In this document: piece by piece, positions 1 through 7,395 of the stretch | How the letters are laid out: each line of letters opens with the position of its first letter | Position numbering within the stretch: the stretch's first letter is position 1 | Assembly (NCBI GenBank): GCA_021800315.1 | Contig: JAJYZD010000003.1 | Coordinates: 1-32,824, forward strand | Direction: 5' to 3' | Length of the DNA stretch: 32,824 nt | DNA from: Bacillota bacterium | GTDB lineage: Bacteria > Bacillota > Desulfotomaculia > Desulfotomaculales > JAJYZD01 | Notes under the pieces: generated by a model | What the model was told of the DNA's origin: nothing | What the model saw: the letters and a program-made list of their open reading frames with translations, nothing else | The model's database searches: none | Program-made: the position numbers and the translations under genes

Positions 1-665
1 GCCAACTGGCTGGCACCGTCCGGTTTGGCGGCTTCCAGCCGTGCAGCGTATTGGGCCAGTTCGTCCAACATGATCAGAGCCTTTCGCTCACCCAGGACTT
101 TCTCAAAAAAAGGTTTCCCGGGGGCGGCATAAGAGCCGGCCTCGTCCTCCACCTCGCGGTAAAGGGCCTCCCCGCCCACCTGGTAAGCGATTTCCCCCCA
201 GAGGGTATAAGGTGTGAGGGCGTCACCCTTCGGTTTGTGAACCGGAATTTCGTCACCGGCCACCCCGACGACCACCACCGACCCGGGCCGGGGCAAAAGA
301 CCCGCATCGATAAGGCCGGCGGTTACACCCGCCAACTCCGTTCCCCTGCGCGCCACGTGCGTACAGGCCAGAAGGCTGTGCGTCTTACCGCCGCCAAAGG
401 CGGTTTCCAGGCGGTGGATGGCCGGTACGGTAAGGTCCCCCGCAATGCGCCCCAAAACCTCCGCCAGGGTGGTCCGGAGCCCCTGGGTCGCAAAAGTGAG
501 GTCCCGGAAAAAGATCTCCGCGTCGGCATAAACGGTATCGGGGGATTGCCGGCCGCCCCGGTAGCTCTCAATGACCGGTGTCAGCGAGGCCGTAAAAACC
601 TCCGGGTTAAACGTTCCGGCAAGTATTTCCGCTCGCGGTTCGCAGGCCTCAAATATAGATCGCAC
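1..665 (-). CDS. DUF499-family P-loop ATPase, N-terminal part (runs off the left edge)
   Basis: The minus strand is open from a GTG at 665 to the window edge (221 codons) and reads as a DUF499/COG1483-type ATPase. A Walker A motif, AFGGGKTHSLL, lies at about residues 89-99. A TPYTLWGEIAYQVGG segment follows at about 151-165, and a Walker B-like LIMLDELAQYA at about 197-207. These three blocks in this order are what I know of the family. GAGG sits about 10 bases upstream of the GTG. DUF499 proteins are large and often lie beside DUF1156 DNA methyltransferases and helicases in putative anti-phage loci, so a defence role is possible, but no partner gene is visible here. Gene identity is fairly sure; function is inference. 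Confidence 0.8.
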   Translation of the reverse strand, partial: MRSIFEACEPRAEILAGTFNPEVFTASLTPVIESYRGGRQSPDTVYADAEIFFRDLTFATQGLRTTLAEVLGRIAGDLTVPAIHRLETAFGGGKTHSLLACTHVARRGTELAGVTAGLIDAGLLPRPGSVVVVGVAGDEIPVHKPKGDALTPYTLWGEIAYQVGGEALYREVEDEAGSYAAPGKPFFEKVLGERKALIMLDELAQYAARLEAAKPDGASQL

Positions 666-686
666 CTTACACCATCCTCAACCAGT

Positions 687-1043
687 TTAGTTCTTATTCC
701 AAAGCCGGACGAAAGCCGGATAAAACTGATGTATACCGGGATCGCCTGGCGAAGCATAAAGGTCAAATTCGACGGGAACCAATGATATCCTTTCTCTTGT
801 GGATTTTCACTCCGTTCTTCCTGGTAAACTTCGGCCGCATTCACCCCGCCAGACGGTCCCGCCGGCGTGGGAACAGGCCCACGGGCGCTCCAGGTGGTCG
901 CGGGAATCGTCCGGCAAACGAATTCTCCACGAAAACTCCTTCAGTTCCCTCATTCGGTCAATCAGCAGCCGGGCATCTTCCGAAACCGGGAAAGGAGTTG
1001 CCACCGTAGCGGAGAAGTAATAACCCGGCCCGGCGGCGCCCAC
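687..1043 (-). pseudogene. possible decayed or frameshifted gene upstream of the DUF499 gene
   Basis: This stretch separates the DUF499 gene from the divergent activase gene. On the minus strand, protein-like reading jumps between frames. One frame gives a stretch from 1043 (YYFSATVATPFPVSED near its start) that stops at 807-809. A second frame gives hydrophilic sequence (AAEVYQEERSENPQEKGYHW) around 775-840. A third gives VEFDLYASPGDPGIHQFYP before a TAA at 687-689, just upstream of the DUF499 start. Two frameshifts would be needed to join them. I do not recognise the family. It may be a degraded partner gene, assembly error, or chance. Confidence 0.25.
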
Positions 1044-1098
1044 GGTCCCGGCCGGTGGTCGGACGCCGGAACCCTTTCACTTCCCGGAGGTATATTTC

Positions 1099-2052
1099 TT
1101 GAACTGTTACCTGGGCATCGACGTAGGGTCGGTGAGCATCAACATCGTGGCCGTGGACGAAGCGGGGCAGGTCATATCCGGCCTCTACCTGCGCTCCCGG
1201 GGCCGTCCCCTGGAAGTCATCCTGGAGGGGCTCAAAGATACCGCATCCCGTCTCGGCGGGAACGTGACCGTGGCCGGCTGCGGCACGACGGGGAGCGGCC
1301 GATACCTGGCCGGGGTGATGACCGGGGCCGACGTCATCAAGAACGAGATCACGGCCCACGCCGTGGCCTCCTCCCTCGTCCGTCCCGACGTCCAGACCAT
1401 CCTGGAGATAGGCGGTCAGGACTCCAAGATCATCGTGCTGCGCCAGGGCATAGTCACCGATTTCGCCATGAACACCGTTTGCGCCGCCGGCACGGGATCC
1501 TTTCTGGACCAGCAGGCCGCCCGCCTGGGGATCCCCATCGAGGAGTTCGGATCCCTGGCGCTGGAATCCGGCAACGCGGTCCGCATCGCCGGACGCTGCA
1601 CCGTTTTCGCCGAATCGGACATGGTCCACAAACAACAACTGGGCCACCGGGTCCACGATATCATCCGGGGACTGTGCGAGGCCCTGGTACGCAACTACCT
1701 GAACAACGTGGGCAAGGGCAAGGAGATCCTCCCGCCGGTGCTGTTCCAGGGGGGCGTGGCCGCCAACATCGGTATCGTGGCCGCCTTCGAGCGCGCCCTG
1801 GGAATCCCCGTGCAGGTGCCGGACCACCACGACCTGATGGGTGCCCTCGGAGCCGCCCGCCTGGCCCGCGAGGCCGTGGAGCGCTCGGGAAGGACATCCT
1901 TCAAGGGCTTCGGCGTCAACGCCCTGCCCCACCGGACCAGCGGCTTCGAGTGCCACGGCTGTTCCAACGTGTGCGAGATCGTGGAAATCTACGAAGGAGA
2001 ACAGGTCATCGGCCGCTGGGGCTCGCGTTGCGGCCGGTGGGACATCTTTTGA
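1099..2052 (+). CDS. 2-hydroxyacyl-CoA dehydratase / benzoyl-CoA reductase-type activase (HgdC/BadF ASKHA family)
   Basis: A 317-residue ASKHA ATPase that in this family injects low-potential electrons, with ATP hydrolysis, into a 2-hydroxyacyl-CoA dehydratase or benzoyl-CoA reductase. Visible motifs are GIDVGSVSIN (residues 6-15), CGTTGSGR, GGQDSK, and the two Cys segments that share one [4Fe-4S] cluster across the homodimer (CAAGTGSF and RCTVFAES). After the usual C-terminus comes an extension of about 45 residues with four Cys (CHGCSNVC, then RCGRW), also found in larger fused activases. The start is TTG, with GGAGG at 1086-1090 eight bases upstream. No dehydratase or reductase subunit is in the window, so its partner is unknown. 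It may act on a complex encoded elsewhere. Confidence 0.88.
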   Translation: MNCYLGIDVGSVSINIVAVDEAGQVISGLYLRSRGRPLEVILEGLKDTASRLGGNVTVAGCGTTGSGRYLAGVMTGADVIKNEITAHAVASSLVRPDVQTILEIGGQDSKIIVLRQGIVTDFAMNTVCAAGTGSFLDQQAARLGIPIEEFGSLALESGNAVRIAGRCTVFAESDMVHKQQLGHRVHDIIRGLCEALVRNYLNNVGKGKEILPPVLFQGGVAANIGIVAAFERALGIPVQVPDHHDLMGALGAARLAREAVERSGRTSFKGFGVNALPHRTSGFECHGCSNVCEIVEIYEGEQVIGRWGSRCGRWDIF

Positions 2053-2057
2053 GTTTG

Positions 2058-2077
2058 GTGTATACTATCGTTTACAC
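2058..2077. promoter_or_regulatory. imperfect palindrome, possible operator ahead of the acyl-CoA dehydrogenase gene
   Basis: GTGTA at 2058-2062 is mirrored by TACAC at 2073-2077, and 8 of the 10 base pairs of the 20-bp symmetric unit match. It begins six bases after the activase stop, in the 127-bp gap before the acyl-CoA dehydrogenase gene. Size and symmetry suit a TetR- or GntR-type operator. I see no good -35/-10 pair beside it, so this is suggestive only. Confidence 0.3.
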
Positions 2078-2179
2078 TACGAGCCGTTTCTTTCGACCGG
2101 AGACCGCCAAATCCCTTCCCCCCCGGGTTGGTATATCTTTTGCATAAGTACTCGCAAACAGATTTTGGGGGCGTGTTTC

Positions 2180-3316
2180 ATGTTTGAAATGAGCGAAGAA
2201 CAGCAACTGGTCCTGGAGACGGTCCGGCGTTTCGCCCGGGAGGAAGTGGCCCCCCGGGCCGCCCGCGTCGACCGGGAACATCTTTTCCCGCGCGAGAACC
2301 TTGAAGGCGCCAGGCGCCTGGGCCTGATGGGCATGCCGATACCGGAGCGGTGGGGCGGCGCCGGCTACGACTTCCTGTCCTACATGCTGGCCGTGGAGGA
2401 AATAGCGAAAGCCTGCGCCTCCACTGCGGTCATCCTGGCCGTCCACACTTCGATGGCCTGCTTTTCCGTCCTCAACTTCGGCACCCCGGCCCAGAAGGAA
2501 AAATACCTGACCCAACTGGCCGGCGGATCGCTCCTGGGCGCCTTCGCCATCACCGAGCCGGAGGCCGGCTCGGACGCCGGGGCATTGTCCATGCGTGCCG
2601 TACGCAAGGGTGACCGCTACATCGTCAACGGCACCAAGATTTTCATCACGTCCGCCGGAGCGGCCGACCTGTACGTCACCTTCGTGTCCACCGATCCCTC
2701 CCGCGGCGCCCGCGGCATCACGGCGCTGCTGGTGGAAAAGGACACCCCCGGTTTCCGGGTGGGTCGCCTGGAGGAAAAAATGGGGCTGCACGGCTCCCCG
2801 ACCGGCGAACTGATCTTTGAAAACGCGGAAGTTCCCGTAGAAAACATCCTGGGCGAGGAAAACAAGGGCTTTTCCTTGGCCATGTCCCTGTTGGAAGGCG
2901 GACGCATCGGCATCGGCGCCCAGGCGGTGGGCATCGCCACGGCCGCCCTGGAAACCGCCGTGGCCTACGCCCGTCAGCGGGTGCAGTTCCGCCAGAACAT
3001 CGCTTCCTTCCAGGGTATCCAGTTCATGCTGGCCGACATGGCCACCGCCGTGGACGCCGCCCGTCTCCTGGTCTACCGGGCCGCCTCCCTCAAGGACCGC
3101 GGCCAACCCCACGGCAAAGAGGCCTCCATGGCCAAGCTCTTCGCCACCGACACGGCCATGCAGGTGACGACGAACGCCGTCCAGGTGCTGGGCGGCTACG
3201 GCTACTGCCGCGAGTACCCGGTGGAAAGGTACATGCGCGACGCCAAGGTGACCCAGATTTACGAAGGAACCAGCCAGATCCAGCGCCTGGTCATCGCCAG
3301 GCATTTGACCAAATAG
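2180..3316 (+). CDS. acyl-CoA dehydrogenase (short/branched-chain type)
   Basis: A 378-residue flavoprotein of usual length that would oxidise a short-chain acyl-CoA to the 2-enoyl-CoA and pass electrons to EtfAB. The FAD/substrate segments AITEPEAGSD (123-132) and FITSAG (155-160) are present. So is the helix with ARQRVQFRQNI, the GGYGYCREYPVERYMRDAK segment (338-356), and the catalytic base Glu362 in IYEGTSQIQR. The ATG at 2180 follows a G-rich ribosome site. The frame stays open upstream, but that part reads through the end of the activase gene and has no family similarity. The neighbouring B12 mutase with isobutyryl-type residues suggests butyryl-CoA or isobutyryl-CoA as substrate (inference). 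The membrane HdrE/D-like protein at 11285-13336 could take its electrons. Confidence 0.93.
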   Translation: MFEMSEEQQLVLETVRRFAREEVAPRAARVDREHLFPRENLEGARRLGLMGMPIPERWGGAGYDFLSYMLAVEEIAKACASTAVILAVHTSMACFSVLNFGTPAQKEKYLTQLAGGSLLGAFAITEPEAGSDAGALSMRAVRKGDRYIVNGTKIFITSAGAADLYVTFVSTDPSRGARGITALLVEKDTPGFRVGRLEEKMGLHGSPTGELIFENAEVPVENILGEENKGFSLAMSLLEGGRIGIGAQAVGIATAALETAVAYARQRVQFRQNIASFQGIQFMLADMATAVDAARLLVYRAASLKDRGQPHGKEASMAKLFATDTAMQVTTNAVQVLGGYGYCREYPVERYMRDAKVTQIYEGTSQIQRLVIARHLTK

Positions 3317-3327
3317 GGGGAGTAGGT

Positions 3328-3858
3328 TTGGCGGAGAAACAGCCAGGATTGGTGCAGGTATACACAGGCAACGGCAAGGGCAAGACCACCGCGGCCCTGG
3401 GGCTTGCCTGGCGGGCGGCGGGCCACGGCAAGCGGGTATTCATGCTGCAGTTCATGAAAGGCAGTCCGGATTACGGCGAAGTCAGGGCGGCCTCCCTGCT
3501 ACCCGGCTTTACCCTGGTTCAGAGCGGCCTGCCCACCTTCGTGGACAAGGTCCATCCCTCGCCGGAGGATCTGAGGCTGGCCGCCGAAGGACTGGACCGG
3601 GCGCGGCGGGAAATAAGCGAAGGGGACTGGGACCTGGTCATCCTGGACGAGGTTAACGTGGCCCTGGACTACGGCCTCATCCGGGCGGAGGATGTGGAGG
3701 CGATGATCCGCCAAAAACCGGCCGGGCTGGAACTGGTCCTGACCGGCCGTTACGCCCCGCGATCAATCGTCGCCCTGGCCGACCTGGTCAGCGAGGTCAC
3801 GCTGGTCAAACACCCTTACTACCGCGGGATCCAGGCCCGCCAAGGTATTGAGTACTAG
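3328..3858 (+). CDS. cobO: cob(I)yrinic acid a,c-diamide adenosyltransferase (CobO/BtuR type)
   Basis: A 176-residue ATP:corrinoid adenosyltransferase, which forms the Co-adenosyl bond of coenzyme B12. The P-loop GNGKGKTT (residues 14-21) is near the N-terminus. LVILDEVNVALDYGLI near residue 110 is the Walker B region, and a C-terminal VKHPYYRGIQARQGIEY completes the family signature. The start is TTG at 3328, only 11 bases after the dehydrogenase stop, with GGGGGAG upstream. It lies directly before the mutase genes, so it most likely supplies adenosylcobalamin to that enzyme. No cobalamin riboswitch fits in the short gap. Confidence 0.93.
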   Translation: MAEKQPGLVQVYTGNGKGKTTAALGLAWRAAGHGKRVFMLQFMKGSPDYGEVRAASLLPGFTLVQSGLPTFVDKVHPSPEDLRLAAEGLDRARREISEGDWDLVILDEVNVALDYGLIRAEDVEAMIRQKPAGLELVLTGRYAPRSIVALADLVSEVTLVKHPYYRGIQARQGIEY

Positions 3859-3879
3859 CCGCGAAGGAGGTTTTTATTC

Positions 3880-5541
3880 GTGGGTCAAGACGACTTGAAA
3901 CCGGATCCGGAAAGGGAAGCCTGGCGGGCCAAACGATCCCAATTGCCCGACCGTCCGGTTGACTTCACATCCCTTTCCGGCCTGGAGCTTGCCGAACTCT
4001 ATACGCCGGAGGACCTTTCCGGCTTCGATTACGGACGCGACCTGGGCTATCCCGGCCGGTATCCCTACACACGCGGCGTGCAGACGAACATGTACCGGGG
4101 ACGCCTTTGGACCATGCGCCAGTTCGCCGGCTTCGCCTGCGCGGCGGAGAGCAACGCCCGTTACAAGTTCCTGTTGGAACGGGGCACCTCCGGCCTCTCC
4201 GTGGCTTTCGACATGCCCACCATCATGGGATACGATTCCGACCACCCGCGGGCCTGCGGCGAGGTCGGCCGGGTCGGAGTGGCCATCGACTCCCTGGCCG
4301 ACATGGAGACCCTGTTCGCCGGCATTCCCCTGGACCGGGTCAGCACCTCCATGACCATCAACGCCCCGGCCCCGGTCATCTGGGCCATGTACATCGCCAC
4401 GGCGGAAAGGCAGGGCGTGAGCCCCGGGAAGCTGACCGGCACCATCCAAAACGACATTCTGAAGGAATACATGGCGCAGAAGTCCTGGATCTTCCCGCCC
4501 GAACCCTCCCTGCGCCTCATTACCGACATTTTCGCCTTCGCCGCCGACTTTGTTCCCCACTGGAACACGGTCAGCATCAGCGGTTACCACATCCGGGAAG
4601 CCGGCTCCACCGCCGCGCAGGAACTGGCCTTCACCCTGGCCGACGGCTTCGCCTACGTGGAAGCGGGCATCAAGGCCGGTCTTTCCGTGGACCGCTTCGC
4701 CCCCCGCCTCTCCTTCTTCTTCAACTCGCACATTGATTTCTTCGAGGAGATCGCCAAGATGCGGGCGGCCAGGCGCATCTGGGCCCGGCACATGAAGGAG
4801 AAATACGGGGCCAGGGATCCCCACTCGCTGCTCCTGCGCTTCCACACCCAGACCGCCGGCTGCAGCCTGACCGCCCAGCAGCCGGAGAACAACGTGGTTC
4901 GCACCGCCTACCAGGCGCTGGCCGCGGTTTTAGCCGGCACCCAGTCCCTGCACACCAACTCCCTGGACGAGGTCCTCGCCCTGCCGACGGAAAAGGCAGT
5001 CCAGATAGCGCTGCGCACCCAGCAGATCATCGCCCATGAAACCGGCGTGACCAACGTCATCGACCCCCTGGCCGGCTCCTACTTCGTTGAATCTTTGACC
5101 AACCGGATGGAGGAGGAAGCCGAAAGGTACTTCGCCGAAATCGAACGCCGTGGCGGCGTCATCGCCGCCATCGACCAGAATTTCTTCCAGCAGGAGATCG
5201 CCGACGCCGCCTACCGCTTCCAGCAGGCCGTGGACAACGGCCGGCGCATCGTGGTTGGAGTGAACGACTTTGTCGATCCGGCGGAAAACATCGATATCGA
5301 GCTTTTGCGCATCGACCCGGCCGTAGAGCGCGACCAGGTGGAGCGACTCCACCAACTGCGGACGGGCCGGGACAACCTGACGGTCGGCGAAAAACTGGAC
5401 GACCTGCGGCAGGCCGCCGAAGGCACCGCCAACCTGATGCCCTTCATTCTGGCGGCCGCACGGGTCTACGCCACTGAGGGCGAGATCATCCAGGTCTTCC
5501 GCGAGGTATTCGGAGAATACCGGGAGAAGCCGGTATTTTGA
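3880..5541 (+). CDS. icmA: B12-dependent acyl-CoA mutase large subunit, predicted isobutyryl-CoA mutase (IcmA-like)
   Basis: A 553-residue mutase alpha chain that binds the acyl-CoA and performs the radical carbon-skeleton rearrangement with the small subunit at 5555. YPYTRGVQTNMYRGRLWT (61-78), SVAFDMPT, GTIQND and SGYHIREAG (234-242, containing Tyr236 and His237 of the active site) are diagnostic. Numbering runs seven behind the Propionibacterium methylmalonyl-CoA mutase. Tyr89 of that enzyme is Phe82 here (codon 4123-4125), and Arg207, which holds the substrate carboxylate, is Gln200 (4477-4479). Phe plus Gln is the isobutyryl-CoA mutase pair. 2-Hydroxyisobutyryl-CoA mutase has Ile at the first site. 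Start GTG 3880 with GGAGG at 3866-3870. Mutase family is certain; the isobutyryl/butyryl substrate is a strong inference. Confidence 0.9.
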   Translation: MGQDDLKPDPEREAWRAKRSQLPDRPVDFTSLSGLELAELYTPEDLSGFDYGRDLGYPGRYPYTRGVQTNMYRGRLWTMRQFAGFACAAESNARYKFLLERGTSGLSVAFDMPTIMGYDSDHPRACGEVGRVGVAIDSLADMETLFAGIPLDRVSTSMTINAPAPVIWAMYIATAERQGVSPGKLTGTIQNDILKEYMAQKSWIFPPEPSLRLITDIFAFAADFVPHWNTVSISGYHIREAGSTAAQELAFTLADGFAYVEAGIKAGLSVDRFAPRLSFFFNSHIDFFEEIAKMRAARRIWARHMKEKYGARDPHSLLLRFHTQTAGCSLTAQQPENNVVRTAYQALAAVLAGTQSLHTNSLDEVLALPTEKAVQIALRTQQIIAHETGVTNVIDPLAGSYFVESLTNRMEEEAERYFAEIERRGGVIAAIDQNFFQQEIADAAYRFQQAVDNGRRIVVGVNDFVDPAENIDIELLRIDPAVERDQVERLHQLRTGRDNLTVGEKLDDLRQAAEGTANLMPFILAAARVYATEGEIIQVFREVFGEYREKPVF

Positions 5542-5554
5542 GGGGGCATAACAC

Positions 5555-5956
5555 ATGACGGTGAGAAAGATAAGGGTGTTAATGGCCAAACCGGGCCTGG
5601 ACGGCCATGACCGGGGGGTCAGGGTGATTGCCCGGGGCCTGCGGGACGCCGGCATGGAAGTGGTTTACACCGGGCTGCACCAGACCGCCGAACAGGTGGT
5701 AACCGCCGCCGTCCAGGAGGACGTGGACGTGGTGGGACTCTCTATCCTCTCCGGCGCCCACATGACCTTCTTCCCCCGGGTCAACGAACTCCTCAGGGAA
5801 AGGGGAGCCGGGGACATCATGGTCATCGGCGGCGGCACCATTCCCGAGGCCGATATCCGGGAGTTGAAGGAGAAAGGCTGGGCCGCCGAGATCTTTACGC
5901 CGGGCACCAGTCTGGAGAAGATTGTGGGGTGGATCCAGGCCAACGTCAAAGTCTAG
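5555..5956 (+). CDS. icmB: B12-binding small subunit of the acyl-CoA mutase (IcmB-like)
   Basis: A 133-residue stand-alone cobalamin-binding domain. GLDGHDRG near residue 15 carries the D-x-H-x-x-G motif whose His replaces dimethylbenzimidazole as lower cobalt ligand. LSILSGAH and GGGTIPEADI are the other nucleotide-loop contacts. It begins 13 bases after the large subunit stop, behind GAGGGGG. Isobutyryl-CoA mutases and many archaeal/clostridial methylmalonyl-CoA mutases use such a separate small subunit. The pair therefore forms one enzyme, and the large subunit sets the specificity. No MeaB-type G-protein chaperone gene is nearby. Confidence 0.93.
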   Translation: MTVRKIRVLMAKPGLDGHDRGVRVIARGLRDAGMEVVYTGLHQTAEQVVTAAVQEDVDVVGLSILSGAHMTFFPRVNELLRERGAGDIMVIGGGTIPEADIRELKEKGWAAEIFTPGTSLEKIVGWIQANVKV

Positions 5957-5967
5957 CGAGCGGGCTT

Positions 5968-6000
5968 GGGGAGGGCCGGGCACGATGCCCGGCCCTCCCC
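5968..6000. other. perfect 15-bp hairpin between icmB and the MBL gene
   Basis: GGGGAGGGCCGGGCA (5968-5982) and its exact reverse complement (5986-6000) flank a 3-base loop, CGA. It starts 11 bases after the icmB stop and ends 20 bases before the next start. No T-run follows on either strand, so it is not a standard intrinsic terminator. An mRNA-stabilising or processing stem that sets different levels of mutase and hydrolase is plausible. Confidence 0.6.
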
Positions 6001-6020
6001 AGCAGAAGGTGGTGACCGCC

Positions 6021-6941
6021 ATGCTTCAGCAGATCACCGGCAATTTCCACTTCGTGGAACGCGGCTGGCTCAGTGCCAACCACTTTGTCTACAACGGCAG
6101 GCGCAGGATGCTGATCGATACCGGTTACCAGACGCACCTGGGCCAAACCCTGGACCTGATACGGCAAACCGGCCTCGACCCCCGCTCGGTGGATTTGATT
6201 GTCTCGACCCACGGCCACTGCGATCATGTCGGCGGCAACCGCTTCATCCAGGAGTTGTCCGGCTGCGAAATAGCCATGCACGCCATAGACCGGCGGTTCA
6301 TCGAAGCCCGGGACGACTACCATACATGGTGGAGCTATTACGACCAGCAGGCCGACTTTTTCCCCGTCCACCGCTCCCTGGCGGACGGCGAGAACATCGA
6401 CCTGGACGATCTCACCCTGGAAGTGTTGCACGTGCCAGGGCACGCCGCCGGTCAGATCGCCCTGTACTGCCCGAAGTTCCGCTTTCTGATCGCCGCCGAC
6501 GCACTCTGGCAGGGCGACTTCGGCGTCCTGACCCCCGCCGTCGACGGCCCCGCGGCTCCCCTCCTGCAGCAAAGCACCTTGGACCGGTTGGCCGCCCTAC
6601 CGCTCGCCGTCATCTATCCCGGCCACGGCCCCGTCATTCGCGACTCGCGGCTGGCCATCGACCGCTGCCGGAGAAGGATTGAACGGTTCCTCGCCGAACC
6701 GGCCGCCATGGCCCGCGACCAGGTGAAGAAGATCATCCTCTATGCCCTGCTCATGAAAGAAGGCTGTCACGAGGCGGACTTCTTCCCTTACCTGATGACA
6801 ACCCCCTGGTACCCGCAAACGGTCGATCTTTTCTTTCCCCAACGCTACCGGGAACTGTACGATGACGTCATGGCGGAACTGGTGCGCCGGAATCTGGTCA
6901 TCCGGTCCGGTCAACGCCTGGCAGCGGCTTTGAGGGCCTGA
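6021..6941 (+). CDS. metallo-beta-lactamase-fold hydrolase
   Basis: A 306-residue MBL-fold protein, probably soluble. The metal-binding motif THGHCDH spans residues 63-69. HVPGHAAG supplies a further His at 141, AADALW has Asp160, and IYPGHGP the final His. This is the layout of glyoxalase II-like hydrolases acting on thioesters or similar substrates. A C-terminal helical region of about 80 residues may be a winged-helix extension. ATG 6021 is preceded by AAGGTGG. The frame is open upstream through the hairpin, but that part is not protein-like. As last gene of the mutase operon it could hydrolyse an acyl-CoA or remove a toxic by-product, which is a guess from position only. Confidence 0.85.
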   Translation: MLQQITGNFHFVERGWLSANHFVYNGRRRMLIDTGYQTHLGQTLDLIRQTGLDPRSVDLIVSTHGHCDHVGGNRFIQELSGCEIAMHAIDRRFIEARDDYHTWWSYYDQQADFFPVHRSLADGENIDLDDLTLEVLHVPGHAAGQIALYCPKFRFLIAADALWQGDFGVLTPAVDGPAAPLLQQSTLDRLAALPLAVIYPGHGPVIRDSRLAIDRCRRRIERFLAEPAAMARDQVKKIILYALLMKEGCHEADFFPYLMTTPWYPQTVDLFFPQRYRELYDDVMAELVRRNLVIRSGQRLAAALRA

Positions 6942-6966
6942 CCCGGACGGAGCATCCTGACGCTCG

Positions 6967-6985
6967 GGAACCAACCTTGGTTTCC
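6967..6985 (+). terminator. weak hairpin after the mutase operon
   Basis: GGAACCAA and TTGGTTTCC form an 8-bp stem with one bulged base and a 2-base gap, about 25 bases after the MBL gene stop. The following sequence (TCATCTG) is not a T-run. At best it is a weak terminator. Confidence 0.25.
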
Positions 6986-7037
6986 TCATCTGTCGAACCC
7001 AAACCACGTCACGATAACCACCGGAACGGTTCCATGT

Positions 7038-7289
7038 TCAGGACCCGGCAGCCCTAAACCGGCGAAATACCGTCGATATGGACGCGACAGCCAGCCGGGA
7101 TTGCCAACCCAAACCAGCCACCAGGACGCCGGCCATGATGAAACCAAAGCCCGCCGCTTTAGCCCGGGTGAGAAAGTCCGTACCCCAAACCAGGGAGACC
7201 GGGAACGCGAACACCGACTCCAGGCTGAGAATGAGGGCGGCGTGGTGAAGCCTACCTTTGGCGATGGTGCCGATAGAGGAATTCCATAA
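7038..7289 (-). pseudogene. 3' remnant of a DMT/EamA-family transporter gene
   Basis: The minus strand encodes a peptide with the recognisable end of an EamA transporter: AALILSLESVFAFPVSL followed by a last membrane helix, GFGFIMAGVLVAGLGW. Functional members read xxAALILSLExVFAALxxxLLLGExLTxxxxxGAxLIxAGVLLA, so the last two helices are covered. Upstream of about 7289 the similarity stops, and the sequence changes to the A+T-richer sugar-transporter cassette. No 5' part of the gene is visible after the cassette. The fragment is too short to work. Confidence 0.55.
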
Positions 7290-7351
7290 ACTGCAGGAAT
7301 CGTCCTGTAAGGATATGGGCATAGTAAGCGCATCTAATTTCCGGCCGGCAG

Positions 7352-7368
7352 TTCGCGAAAAACGCGAA
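7352..7368. promoter_or_regulatory. inverted repeat ahead of the sugar transporter, candidate operator
   Basis: TTCGCG and CGCGAA flank five A residues (7352-7368), ending 27 bases before the preferred start codon of the transporter. It may be an operator for a sugar-responsive repressor, or a hairpin next to the ribosome binding site. A second short repeat, CAGGA/TCCTG, lies at 7294-7307. Confidence 0.35.
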
Positions 7369-7395
7369 TCACAGCAGGTGAGGTGGAAAATATCC

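Noticed and set aside
51..785. Plus-strand 244-codon open frame at the left edge
   Set aside because: The minus strand carries the DUF499 motifs in a continuous frame; the plus frame has no family-like sequence.
2061..2066. TATACT as a -10 box for the dehydrogenase gene
   Set aside because: There is no acceptable -35 hexamer 16-18 bases upstream.
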